A stretch of DNA of 35,062 bases from Acidimicrobiales bacterium (GTDB lineage Bacteria > Actinomycetota > Acidimicrobiia > Acidimicrobiales > RAAP-2). Positions within the stretch are counted from its first letter, which is position 1. Every line of letters starts with the position of its first letter. The DNA lies in the NCBI GenBank assembly GCA_017883065.1, contig JADGOG010000012.1:1-35062 (forward strand), read 5' to 3'. The translations under genes were made by a program, and so were the position numbers. The notes beneath the pieces are model-generated. The model was not told where the DNA came from. It did not search any database and saw only the letters and a program-made list of their open reading frames with translations. Positions 1 to 7,232 of this stretch are shown piece by piece.

Positions 1-689
1 GTCACTGTGAACGTCTCCCCCTGTGCAGCACCACGTCGGCGTCATGTCCCCGTGCCCCGAGCAACGCTAGACGGATCGGCGGTCGACCGACGGTCTCGCC
101 GCAGCGCTGCCGACGAAGCGGCGGCATCGAGGAGTTCGCCACTGGGCACGGTGGAGGTTCACAATCGTCAGTCCTGGGTAGCTACCGATACGATCGATGC
201 ATGAGCGATCAGCCTGCTGATCTGCCGAAGGGCATCGGAGCGCCCGCCACGAGGGCGCTGCACGGTGCTGGTTGTGCGGGATCGGACCAGCTCGACGGCG
301 TGCCGGTCTCGGATCTGAGCGCGCTCCACGGGTAGGGAAGAAGGCGCTGCGAGTCCTCCAAGAGGCTCTTGAGCAACGGGGACTGTCGCTCGGCTGACCG
401 AAACCACACGGTGTCCACGCCCGTCGGAGAGGGAGTCGACGCACGGGAATCCGGTTCGACGGAGTGACGACGGGGTGAGGGTCTGACAACCCGACCAGCG
501 GGAATGGGGGTACATGGCCTGCGATGACCCGGAGGCGGACCCCGACGGACGCTCAAAGCCTCGGAGCTTCCCTGTGCGACCCCGATTGAGACACGCGGCG
601 GGTTCCCCGTGATGGGTACGGTGTGCGGGGGATCTGATCCGAATCGATGTCCCGGCCTGACCCGCGGCCGGACTCAGGGGGAGGCGTCC
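1..689. other. Non-coding or unassigned region
   Basis: I see no supportable gene here. Several open frames exist on both strands, but their translations are arginine/serine/proline-rich, overlap one another and match no family I know. The stretch contains two short symmetric elements: the 10-base palindrome GGTAGCTACC at 177-186 and the 7-base inverted repeat GATCAGC-CT-GCTGATC at 207-222. No tRNA clover-leaf could be built. It may be a decayed gene or the regulatory region of a gene lying off the left edge. Confidence 0.5.
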
Positions 690-2135
690 ATGGGACGGCA
701 GAGCAGTCTGTCCGCGCTGGTGGTGTCTGCGGTGATGGCGAGTGTGCTCTTGGCATCGTGCAGCTCATCGTCATCCTCGTCGTCGACCGGCGCGGTGGCG
801 TCGTCCGGTCCGGTGGCCCACGGGGCGCCGGGCTCGGTGCCCGAGTCGGTGTTCACGGTGGCCACGCCGGCCGTAGCCGGGACTCCCTCCCGGTACGACC
901 GGGTACGGGTGCGTCGGTTCGGGTCACCGACCGCCACCCACGTCCTAGTTCTCGTCCCCGGCACCAACGGGGGGGCCGGCGACTTCGACATCGTGGCCCC
1001 CTACCTGGCCACCCACGTCCCCGACCTCCAGGTGTGGGCCCAGATGCGCCGGGAAGGTGCGCTCCAGAACACCTCGGTGATCGAATCGACCCTGACCGGG
1101 GCCACCACCTATCAGAAGGCCTTCGACTACTACCTCGGTTGGCTGTCCGATCCCTCGATCACCGATCACTACCAGCCGCTCGACAAGGCCGACTACCGGT
1201 ATGTGGCCCAGTGGGGGATGGCCGTGGCCATGAACGACCTGCACGCAGTCATCGAGAAGGCCCGCCACGACGGGAGTCGGACCGTCACCCTCGGCGGGCA
1301 CTCGCTCGGCGGCGTCGAGGCTGCGGTGTATGCCGCCTGGGACTTCGACGGGCACGCCGGATACCGCGACATCAACGGGATCATGTGCATCGACGGATGC
1401 GCACGGGCCGGGGCGAACACCACCACCCTGGCCTCGGCACAGCAGGCCATCGCGTCCATGGACACCAAGGGTCCCTGGCTCGACCTCCTGGGTGTCGGGC
1501 TTCCCTGGGCCAGCGGCGCTTTCAGCCAGGTCGGTGCCCTGGCTGCCCTCAAGGCACCTGATGGCCCTGCCATCCTCCAGGGATTCCCCCTGTTGCCCAC
1601 GTCCTTCAAGCCGTCCAGGCCGGTCACCAATCAGGCGCAGTTCGGCTACGCCTTCGACGCCTCGACCTCGCCGGCATCGCTGGCCTTGATCCATGTGCAC
1701 TCCGGACACGTGGCCGCCACCGGCGATCCTGCCGGATGGGTCGACAGCGGCCCCACCCCGGTGCGGAACGTGGTCGACGTCTTCGCTCAGGACCCCCTGG
1801 CCGCTGCCGACTGGTACTACCCCGAGCGCCTTTCCATCGATGCCGGTCCCGCCGCCTCACTCCAGCAGTCGGCGCTCGCCTCCTACCTCGGTCTGCGCCT
1901 CTTGCACACCGGCCAGGTCGACGTCCCCCTCTACGCCTTCCAGACTTCGCTGGGTGGTACCGCCAACGCGGTGGCCGACGGTGCCCACTTCTACCAGCAG
2001 GAGTCGAAGATCCCGGGTGTGACCGTGGTCAGCCGCACCGACACCTACAGCCACCTCGACCCACTGCTGGCCACACCATCCAAGAACGCCTTCGTCCAGT
2101 CCGTCATCCCTTGGCTGAAGAAGGTCGATTCGTAG
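690..2135 (+). CDS. Secreted alpha/beta-hydrolase lipoprotein
   Basis: Predicted exported lipid-anchored serine hydrolase of 481 residues. The start is ATG 690, behind an AGGGGGAGG ribosome binding site at about 676-684; a longer frame from 609 would bury the signal peptide. Residues 1-24 form a lipoprotein signal ending in the lipobox LASC (Cys24), followed by eight consecutive serines and a disordered linker. The hydrolase domain starts near residue 80 (HVLVLVPGTNGG, a strand and oxyanion-type loop). The nucleophile elbow GHSLG is at 203-207 (Ser205) and a likely catalytic His is at 455 (YSHLD). The substrate is unknown; lipase or esterase is the family expectation. The 3' end overlaps the convergent DUF3089 gene by 32 bases, so the two may interfere by antisense transcription. 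Confidence 0.8.
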   Translation: MGRQSSLSALVVSAVMASVLLASCSSSSSSSSTGAVASSGPVAHGAPGSVPESVFTVATPAVAGTPSRYDRVRVRRFGSPTATHVLVLVPGTNGGAGDFDIVAPYLATHVPDLQVWAQMRREGALQNTSVIESTLTGATTYQKAFDYYLGWLSDPSITDHYQPLDKADYRYVAQWGMAVAMNDLHAVIEKARHDGSRTVTLGGHSLGGVEAAVYAAWDFDGHAGYRDINGIMCIDGCARAGANTTTLASAQQAIASMDTKGPWLDLLGVGLPWASGAFSQVGALAALKAPDGPAILQGFPLLPTSFKPSRPVTNQAQFGYAFDASTSPASLALIHVHSGHVAATGDPAGWVDSGPTPVRNVVDVFAQDPLAAADWYYPERLSIDAGPAASLQQSALASYLGLRLLHTGQVDVPLYAFQTSLGGTANAVADGAHFYQQESKIPGVTVVSRTDTYSHLDPLLATPSKNAFVQSVIPWLKKVDS

Positions 2136-3489
2136 GAGCGGGTGACCTCCCGCCAGTGCCGTAGTGCTGGGCCTGGTGCTGAAGGTCGGTGACCAGGTTT
2201 CCGAGTGCGATGTTGACATCCAACAGGTGGAGGCCCCAAGCGGGCCCGAGCGTCTGCTGGACGACCGGTCGGCTGTCGCCCTTCCTGGCGGTGTTGTCGA
2301 CCTGGAGCCAGGTGGCTCCCCCCTGGCTCAGGCAGGTGGCCCGGTACTGCCGGGGGAAGGCGACCCACGGTGTGGTCAGGGCGACAACCCCCTTTCCCAT
2401 CTTCATCGACGGCACCGACGGACTGGGGAAGGCCTTGGTCGGGAAGTAGGGAGTCAGATTCCCCGTGAGCCCGCCTGTGTTGGCCGCGTTGGCCGTGCTC
2501 GTCGTAGTGGCCGCACTGGTGCTGGTCGAGACGGCCGAGGTCGTCGCGGTGGTCGATGGTGGCGTGACGGTGGTGCCGGCAACCGGGTTGACGCAGACCA
2601 CCTGGTCCTGTCCGCTCGGCGTTTGGCCGCTCAGGGCGTTGATGGGCGACGACAGCCGTCCGAAGATGCTGTTGGCCGGAGGCGCCTTTGAGTAGCTCGA
2701 GTAGGCGATGACGCACCCGGGGCTGTTGACGTTGGTGCACACCGGGATGTGGGCGAACGTACCGCCCACCAGTTGGCCCACCGGAACGGTGACGTTGCCG
2801 CCGAGCAGGATGGCCGACACCAGGTGGGCACGAACGGCCGGCACCGGGTCCACCTCGGACTTCAGCAGGGCGATGAGCATGGCCGAACCCTGGGAGTGAC
2901 CGATGAATGCCACGCCCCGCCCGTGATTGTCATGGGCCAGGTAGTAGTTCCACGCGTAGAGCACGTCGCCATAGGCGATCGCACGATCCGCCGGCGTCGC
3001 CCCCGCTCTGCCGGAGATCGCGGACACGGTGAGCTGGCGGTACATGGGGGCATAGACGTTGCACGCCTGCGAGAATCGGGACGCCTGGTCCACGGCGACC
3101 GCCGTCTCCTGGGGATCGACGGTGAGGTCGGCGTTGGCGGTGGGCTGCGCGCTCACCGTCGGGTAGACGTAGAAGCAGTCGATCTTGGGGTCGACGGCCG
3201 GGCTGGCGGTGACCACCCGCCCGCGCCCGCTGGGGCCGATCACCGTCGTGGTGAGGCTGGACAGACATGGATTGTTGGCCATCCCCGGACGACAGAGCCA
3301 GGTCGGGGGGGCGGGGGCCGCCGTCGTCGGGGTGGTGGAGGTGGGCGGTGGGGATGTCGTCGTGGTCGGCCGGACGGTGGAGCCGGTGCCCTCGTCGGCC
3401 GAGTTGGAGCTCGAGCATGCGCTGAGCACGCCCCCCAGCGCGACCACACCGATCAGTGCCGCCACGATGCCATCGCGTCGGCCCGTCAC
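2104..3489 (-). CDS. DUF3089 lipase-like lipoprotein
   Basis: Predicted secreted lipoprotein of 461 residues with a DUF3089 alpha/beta-hydrolase domain. The start is GTG 3489, which overlaps the TGA of the upstream hydrolase (GTGA), implying translational coupling; the open frame continues far upstream but only as a shadow of that gene. The signal peptide ends in LSAC (Cys25), followed by a Thr/Pro/Ser-rich spacer to about residue 63. DUF3089 hallmarks are FYVYPT (about 106-111), the nucleophile elbow GHSQG (197-201, Ser199) and a C-terminal WGLHLLDVNIALGNLV segment carrying a candidate His421. A low-complexity Thr/Ser/Ala segment (about 306-340) interrupts the domain between Ser and His, probably a surface loop. 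The substrate is unknown. Confidence 0.8.
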   Translation of the reverse strand: MTGRRDGIVAALIGVVALGGVLSACSSSNSADEGTGSTVRPTTTTSPPPTSTTPTTAAPAPPTWLCRPGMANNPCLSSLTTTVIGPSGRGRVVTASPAVDPKIDCFYVYPTVSAQPTANADLTVDPQETAVAVDQASRFSQACNVYAPMYRQLTVSAISGRAGATPADRAIAYGDVLYAWNYYLAHDNHGRGVAFIGHSQGSAMLIALLKSEVDPVPAVRAHLVSAILLGGNVTVPVGQLVGGTFAHIPVCTNVNSPGCVIAYSSYSKAPPANSIFGRLSSPINALSGQTPSGQDQVVCVNPVAGTTVTPPSTTATTSAVSTSTSAATTTSTANAANTGGLTGNLTPYFPTKAFPSPSVPSMKMGKGVVALTTPWVAFPRQYRATCLSQGGATWLQVDNTARKGDSRPVVQQTLGPAWGLHLLDVNIALGNLVTDLQHQAQHYGTGGRSPAPTNRPSSAKG

Positions 3490-4358
3490 GGAGCGGTGAG
3501 GAACCGGAGGATGTGACCGTTGACCACGTCGGGCTGCTCGACATGGAAGAAGTGCCCGGCCTGCTCGACGGACACCATCTCCGAGCCCGGGGCCAGGTGG
3601 TCGGTGACCGGCCCGATGATGTCGATCCCCATGCACCCGTCGTCGGCACCGTGGAGGTAGAGCGTGGGCTGGGGGGCGACGGTGTTCCCGGCCTCCTGGG
3701 CCGCCGCGGTGGTGGCGTCGTCGGAGGGACCGGCGAACATGGTCCGGTAGTAGCCGATGGCCGCGGCCACCCGTTCGGGGGTCCCGAGCGCCTCTTTGAC
3801 ACGGGCGGCGTCCCAGGCCCCGTCGTAGCCGGGGGACCAGTCCGACCACAGCCGGTCGATGAACTCGTATCCGTCGAGGGAGACGGCGTGCTCGGCGAAG
3901 GGCGTCTGGAAGAAGAAGACGTACCAACTGCGACGCAGCTGGTCGAAGGTGAAGAAGCCGGCGGCCATCGACGCGAAGGGCGGGACGGCACCCGTCACCA
4001 CCCGGCGCCACCGGTCGGGCTCGATGGCGGCGGCGACGTAGGTGGCAAAGGCGCCCCAGTCGTGGCCGATGATCACCGCGTCGCCGTCCCCACCCAGTGC
4101 CTCGTGCAGGGCGCAGGCGTCGAGGCCCAGGGTGCCGGTGTCGAAGCGGCCGTCGGCGGGGATGGCGGTGGGCGCGTACCCCCTGAGGAACGGCGCCACC
4201 GCGTGGTAGCCCGCCTCGCCGAGCCGGGGGAGGAGGTACCGCCAGGTGTGGGCGGTGTCGGGGAAGCCGTGCAGGCACAGGGCGAGCGGGCCGTCGCTGG
4301 GGCCGTCGCTCAGGTACGCGAACTCGATGCCATTGGCGGTGACGGTGGACTGCTGCAT
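3486..4358 (-). CDS. Alpha/beta hydrolase, epoxide hydrolase/haloalkane dehalogenase type
   Basis: Cytosolic alpha/beta hydrolase of 290 residues with no signal peptide. HGFPDTAHTW at 30-39 supplies the oxyanion HG motif. GHDWGA at 98-103 places an aspartate nucleophile at Asp100, as in epoxide hydrolases and haloalkane dehalogenases rather than esterases. LYLHGADD (233-240) holds the acid, and QAGHFFHVEQP holds the catalytic His269. A cap domain lies at roughly 130-215, with tyrosines in YVFFF and GYYRT that could polarise an epoxide, so epoxide hydrolase is slightly favoured. The start ATG 4358 lies 7 bases behind TACCCT, giving a leaderless arrangement. The gene is followed, with a GTGA overlap, by the DUF3089 lipoprotein. 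Confidence 0.8.
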   Translation of the reverse strand: MQQSTVTANGIEFAYLSDGPSDGPLALCLHGFPDTAHTWRYLLPRLGEAGYHAVAPFLRGYAPTAIPADGRFDTGTLGLDACALHEALGGDGDAVIIGHDWGAFATYVAAAIEPDRWRRVVTGAVPPFASMAAGFFTFDQLRRSWYVFFFQTPFAEHAVSLDGYEFIDRLWSDWSPGYDGAWDAARVKEALGTPERVAAAIGYYRTMFAGPSDDATTAAAQEAGNTVAPQPTLYLHGADDGCMGIDIIGPVTDHLAPGSEMVSVEQAGHFFHVEQPDVVNGHILRFLTAP

Positions 4359-4365
4359 GGTCCGG

Positions 4366-4371
4366 AGGGTA
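4366..4371 (-). promoter_or_regulatory. -10 box for the hydrolase at 4358
   Basis: Reads TACCCT on the minus strand and ends 7 bases before ATG 4358, with no Shine-Dalgarno between. The expected transcription start falls on or next to the start codon. Confidence 0.45.
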
Positions 4372-4427
4372 GTCCGAGGCCCGCCCAGGCGCCGGACAGG
4401 GCATCGACCGGCCTGATCGGGAGCCGA

Positions 4428-4433
4428 TAGCCT
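4428..4433 (+). promoter_or_regulatory. -10 box for the MBL cassette
   Basis: TAGCCT, 9 bases before GTG 4443, the first gene of the four-gene cassette. The box is divergent from TACCCT at 4366-4371, so the intergenic region carries two back-to-back promoters. Confidence 0.45.
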
Positions 4434-4442
4434 CCCTGTTCG

Positions 4443-5303
4443 GTGAGAGTCTCATACTTCGGAGTCCGGGGCTCGTGCCCGTGCTCGTCCGACCAACACC
4501 GCCGCTACGGGGGGAACACGTCCTGCGTCCTGGTGGAGGTGGACGGGGCCCTTCCCCTGATCCTCGATCTGGGGACCGGCCTGCGCGCCCTGGGTGAGTA
4601 CCTCCGTGCATCGTCGACGACGGACGGGCCGCTGCGGGCAACCGCCCTACTCACCCATCTGCACTACGACCACGTGCTCGGTCTGCCCTTCTTCGCTCCG
4701 ATGCGTGACCCTGGTGCCGTCCTCGACGTCCACGGGCCCTCGCAGGTCGGCGGGACGCTCCACGACGTGGTGGCCGGCATCGTCCAACCCCCCTTCTTCC
4801 CCATCCACATGGGGCAGTTCCAGGGCACCATCAACTTTCACGAGCTGGACGGCTCGGAGAAGTTCGCCGTCGGGCCCATCGAAGTGACGGCCCGGTCGGT
4901 CCCACACATCGGGCACACGCTCGGCTACCGGATCGAGGCGGACGGCGCGGTCGTGGCCTATCTGTCCGACCACCAGGCACCGATGGACCGCCGCTCGGTG
5001 GGCGAGCACGTGCTGGCCCTGTGCGACGGAGCGGACCTGGTCGTCCACGACGCCCAGTACTCGAACCAGGAGTTCGACGCGCTCCCCGACTGGGGCCACT
5101 CGACGGTCGACTATGCCGTCCATGTGGCCGCCGAGGCGGGGGCACGCCGGCTGGCCCTGTTCCACCACGATCCCGCCCACGACGACAGCGTGATCGATAC
5201 CATGCTCGCCCACGCACAGCACCTCGCCTCCGGGGTCCCCACACTGGAGGTCAGCGCCGCCTCGGAGGGGACGACGATCGACTTGGGAAAGGCAGGCAGA
5301 TGA
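4443..5303 (+). CDS. MBL-fold metallo-hydrolase
   Basis: Metallo-beta-lactamase-fold hydrolase of 286 residues, GTG start. The opening FGVRGSCP followed by RYGGNTSC is characteristic of the PhnP/RNase Z-like branch that acts on phosphodiester or cyclic phosphate substrates. The metal site THLHYDH at 71-77 gives His72, His74, Asp76 and His77. Further ligands are likely in SVPHIGHTLGY, YLSDHQAP and VVHDAQY, and a C-terminal FHHDP supplies the last histidine. The protein is cytosolic and the substrate is unknown. It is the first gene of a cassette; its TGA overlaps the ATG of the flavin reductase (ATGA at 5300-5303), so the two are translationally coupled. Confidence 0.85.
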   Translation: MRVSYFGVRGSCPCSSDQHRRYGGNTSCVLVEVDGALPLILDLGTGLRALGEYLRASSTTDGPLRATALLTHLHYDHVLGLPFFAPMRDPGAVLDVHGPSQVGGTLHDVVAGIVQPPFFPIHMGQFQGTINFHELDGSEKFAVGPIEVTARSVPHIGHTLGYRIEADGAVVAYLSDHQAPMDRRSVGEHVLALCDGADLVVHDAQYSNQEFDALPDWGHSTVDYAVHVAAEAGARRLALFHHDPAHDDSVIDTMLAHAQHLASGVPTLEVSAASEGTTIDLGKAGR

Positions 5304-5800
5304 CGTTCGACATGGCCAAGTTCAAGGAGGCCATGAGCACGTTCGCCACCGGCATCACCGTCGTGGCCGGCATCGAGGACGGCAAACCGGTCGGCTTCAC
5401 CTGCCAGAGCTTCGTCTCGCTCTCCATCGACCCGCCGTATATCGCCGTCGCCCCGGCACGAACCTCCACCAGCTGGCCCCGTATCGCCAAGGCCGGGAGC
5501 TTCTGCGTCAACGTCCTGGGCGAGCACCAGCGGGAGCTGTGCCAGGGCTTCGCTGTCTCCGGGGGCAACAAGTTCGACGGGGTGGCCTGGAGCCCGGCAC
5601 CGGAGACCGGATCGCCGCTGATCGAGGGCAGCCTGGCCTGGGTCGACTGCTCGGTCGAGCTGGTCCACGACGCGGGAGACCACGAGTTGATCATCGGCCG
5701 GGTCCTCGACCTCGACGTCGGGGAAGGCTTGCCGCTCCTGTTCTTCAGGTCCAAGTTCGCTACGGTCACGGGGCGCACCGGCGCCGAAGAAGGGGAGTAG
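5300..5800 (+). CDS. Flavin reductase domain protein (HpaC-like)
   Basis: FMN-binding split-barrel flavin reductase of 166 residues, the type that uses NAD(P)H to make reduced flavin for a two-component monooxygenase. The start ATG 5300 overlaps the preceding stop; an open frame reaching back to 5021 is only a shadow. Family features are FATGITVVAG near residue 12, GFTCQSFVSLSIDPP (about 33-47), SFCVNVL (about 74-80) and a C-terminal HELIIGRVLDL. No oxygenase partner is encoded in the window, so the reduced flavin must be used by an enzyme elsewhere or the protein acts alone. It is the second gene of the 4443-7143 cassette. Confidence 0.85.
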   Translation: MTFDMAKFKEAMSTFATGITVVAGIEDGKPVGFTCQSFVSLSIDPPYIAVAPARTSTSWPRIAKAGSFCVNVLGEHQRELCQGFAVSGGNKFDGVAWSPAPETGSPLIEGSLAWVDCSVELVHDAGDHELIIGRVLDLDVGEGLPLLFFRSKFATVTGRTGAEEGE

Positions 5801-5803
5801 ATC

Positions 5804-6355
5804 GTGCCAGAGATCATCGAGTCCGAGGTCATCGCCGACGTCATCGTGGTGGAGCCCAATGCCCACGGCGACGAGCGCGGGCGGTTCGTCGAGACCTACC
5901 GACGCAGCTGGTTCCCCCTGGGCAGGGAGATGACCCAGGCCAACCGTTCCGAGAAGCAGGCCGGTGCCATCGTGGGCCTTCACTACCACCTGCACCAGGC
6001 CGACTACTGGTACGTGCTGCGGGGTACCGCCCGGGTGGTGCTGCACGATCTACGAGAGGGGTCGCCCACCGACGGGGCCACCCTCTCCCTCGACCTCGAG
6101 GGGGAGCACGACCGGGGGCTGTTCATCCCCCCCGGCGTGGCCCACGGGTTCGCCTCGCTCACCGACCTGACCCTCTGGTACCTGGTGGACGGCTACTACA
6201 ACCCGGCCGACGAGCTGGGCGTCGCCTGGGACGACCCTGCCATCCACGCCGACTGGGGCCTGACCGACCCGGTGCTCTCGGAACGGGACCGATCGAATCC
6301 GCTGCGCTCGGAGATCCCACCGGGCGTGCAGCCGAGGATGGGACTGCGCACCTGA
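5804..6355 (+). CDS. RmlC-like cupin (dTDP-sugar epimerase family)
   Basis: Cupin of 183 residues resembling dTDP-4-dehydrorhamnose 3,5-epimerase. The start is GTG 5804 behind AAGGGGAG, 3 bases after the previous stop. Family landmarks are RGRFVETYR (26-33), GLHYH (59-63), the turn RGTARVVLHDLREGSPT, IPPGVAHGF (108-116) and YYNPADELGVAWDDP (131-145). The likely base is His60, with tyrosine at 131/132 and Asp143/144 also conserved. True RmlC enzymes have Arg before GLHY and Lys in the following QAKLV-type strand. Here those positions read Val and Asp (VGLHY, QADYWYV), so classic rhamnose epimerisation is doubtful. No rmlA, B or D neighbours are present. The stop overlaps the SDR start (TGATG). 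Confidence 0.75.
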   Translation: MPEIIESEVIADVIVVEPNAHGDERGRFVETYRRSWFPLGREMTQANRSEKQAGAIVGLHYHLHQADYWYVLRGTARVVLHDLREGSPTDGATLSLDLEGEHDRGLFIPPGVAHGFASLTDLTLWYLVDGYYNPADELGVAWDDPAIHADWGLTDPVLSERDRSNPLRSEIPPGVQPRMGLRT

Positions 6356-7143
6356 TGGCTGGCACCGGAGGCGACCGACTCGGATCGCCCGGCACCGGCG
6401 TCCTGGTCACCGGGGGTGGCTCGGGGATCGGCCGCGAGACGGCCCTGGCCCTGGCCGAGGTGGGCCGTCCCGTCGCCATCTGGGACCTCGACGCGGCTGG
6501 AGCCGAGGAGACGGCGGCGCTCTGTCGCGACCGACACGGGGTGACCGCCGACTGGTCGGTGGTGGACGTGGCTGACACCTCGGCCATCGAGGCGGCGGTG
6601 CCCGAGACGGAGACCGCACTGGGATCGCTCGGCGGGTTCGTCCATGCCGCCGGGGTGTCGGGACCGATGGCCCTCGACTTCATCGACGATGAGTTGTGGG
6701 ACCTCACCCTCAACGTGAACCTGCGGGCCGGCGTGATGATCTCGCGCGTGCTGATCGAGCCCTTCCGGCGGGCCGGGCCCGGATCGGCCATCGTGCTCAT
6801 CTCGTCCATCGAGGGGCTGTACGGGAGCACCTTCCTGACCGCTTACTGCGCCTCCAAGGGTGGCGTCCTGGGGGTCATGCGCTCGATCGCCCAACGGCTC
6901 GCCTCCGAGGGCTTCCGGGTCAATGCGGTGTGCCCGGGAGCGGTGGCCACCCCGATGCTGGCTCCTGCCTTCGAGCTTCCCGGTTTCCGCCAGCAGCTGG
7001 AGGAGCGGACGCCCCTCCAGCGAGTGTCCACACCCGACGAGATCGCCCGGCCCATCCGATTCCTCCTCTCCGACGAGGCCTCGTTCATCACCGGGGCCCA
7101 CCTCACCATCGACGGCGGGCTCACCGCCGTTACCGCCATCTGA
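6355..7143 (+). CDS. SDR-family oxidoreductase
   Basis: Classical short-chain dehydrogenase/reductase of 262 residues. The start ATG 6355 shares one base with the upstream stop (TGATG). The nucleotide-binding motif TGGGSGIG is at 19-26. Asp44-Leu-Asp46 after the second strand suggests NAD(H) preference. HAAG at 97-100 replaces the usual NNAG. The catalytic residues are Ser150/Ser151, Tyr164 and Lys168 (AYCASK). The C terminus ITGAHLTIDGG is typical. The substrate is unknown. It is the last gene of the cassette, followed by a strong hairpin terminator. Co-occurrence with the cupin and the flavin reductase suggests a small-molecule oxidation or epimerisation step, which is inference only. Confidence 0.85.
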   Translation: MAGTGGDRLGSPGTGVLVTGGGSGIGRETALALAEVGRPVAIWDLDAAGAEETAALCRDRHGVTADWSVVDVADTSAIEAAVPETETALGSLGGFVHAAGVSGPMALDFIDDELWDLTLNVNLRAGVMISRVLIEPFRRAGPGSAIVLISSIEGLYGSTFLTAYCASKGGVLGVMRSIAQRLASEGFRVNAVCPGAVATPMLAPAFELPGFRQQLEERTPLQRVSTPDEIARPIRFLLSDEASFITGAHLTIDGGLTAVTAI

Positions 7144-7174
7144 GGTTCCGACCAGCACCGGAGCACCGTTTCGA

Positions 7175-7209
7175 CCCCCCGTCGGGGAGCCACGCTCCCC
7201 GACGGGGGG
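7175..7209 (+). terminator. Perfect 16-bp hairpin after the SDR
   Basis: Left arm CCCCCCGTCGGGGAGC (7175-7190), loop CAC, right arm the exact reverse complement (7194-7209). No U-tract follows, only CCTCTTCGGGTT. This strongly suggests termination of the 4443-7143 unit before the promoter of the next gene. Confidence 0.8.
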
Positions 7210-7219
7210 CCTCTTCGGG

Positions 7220-7225
7220 TTGAAT
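7220..7225 (+). promoter_or_regulatory. -10-like box for the RodZ-C-like gene
   Basis: TTGAAT ends 7 bases before ATG 7233. It overlaps the alternative ATG 7224, so if this box is used the start must be 7233. Confidence 0.35.
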
Positions 7226-7232
7226 GGATGGG

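Noticed and set aside
450-465. GGTTCGAC resembling a tRNA T-loop
   Set aside because: The flanking bases do not form a 5-bp stem and no acceptor or anticodon arm could be built.
209-556. 115-residue minus-strand open frame in the left unassigned region
   Set aside because: Its composition is a little more protein-like than its neighbours, but there is no start signal, no motif and no family resemblance.
3490-4641. Upstream extension of the DUF3089 gene making an 845-residue protein
   Set aside because: The extension is a shifted-frame reading of the alpha/beta hydrolase gene; the lipoprotein signal begins at GTG 3489.
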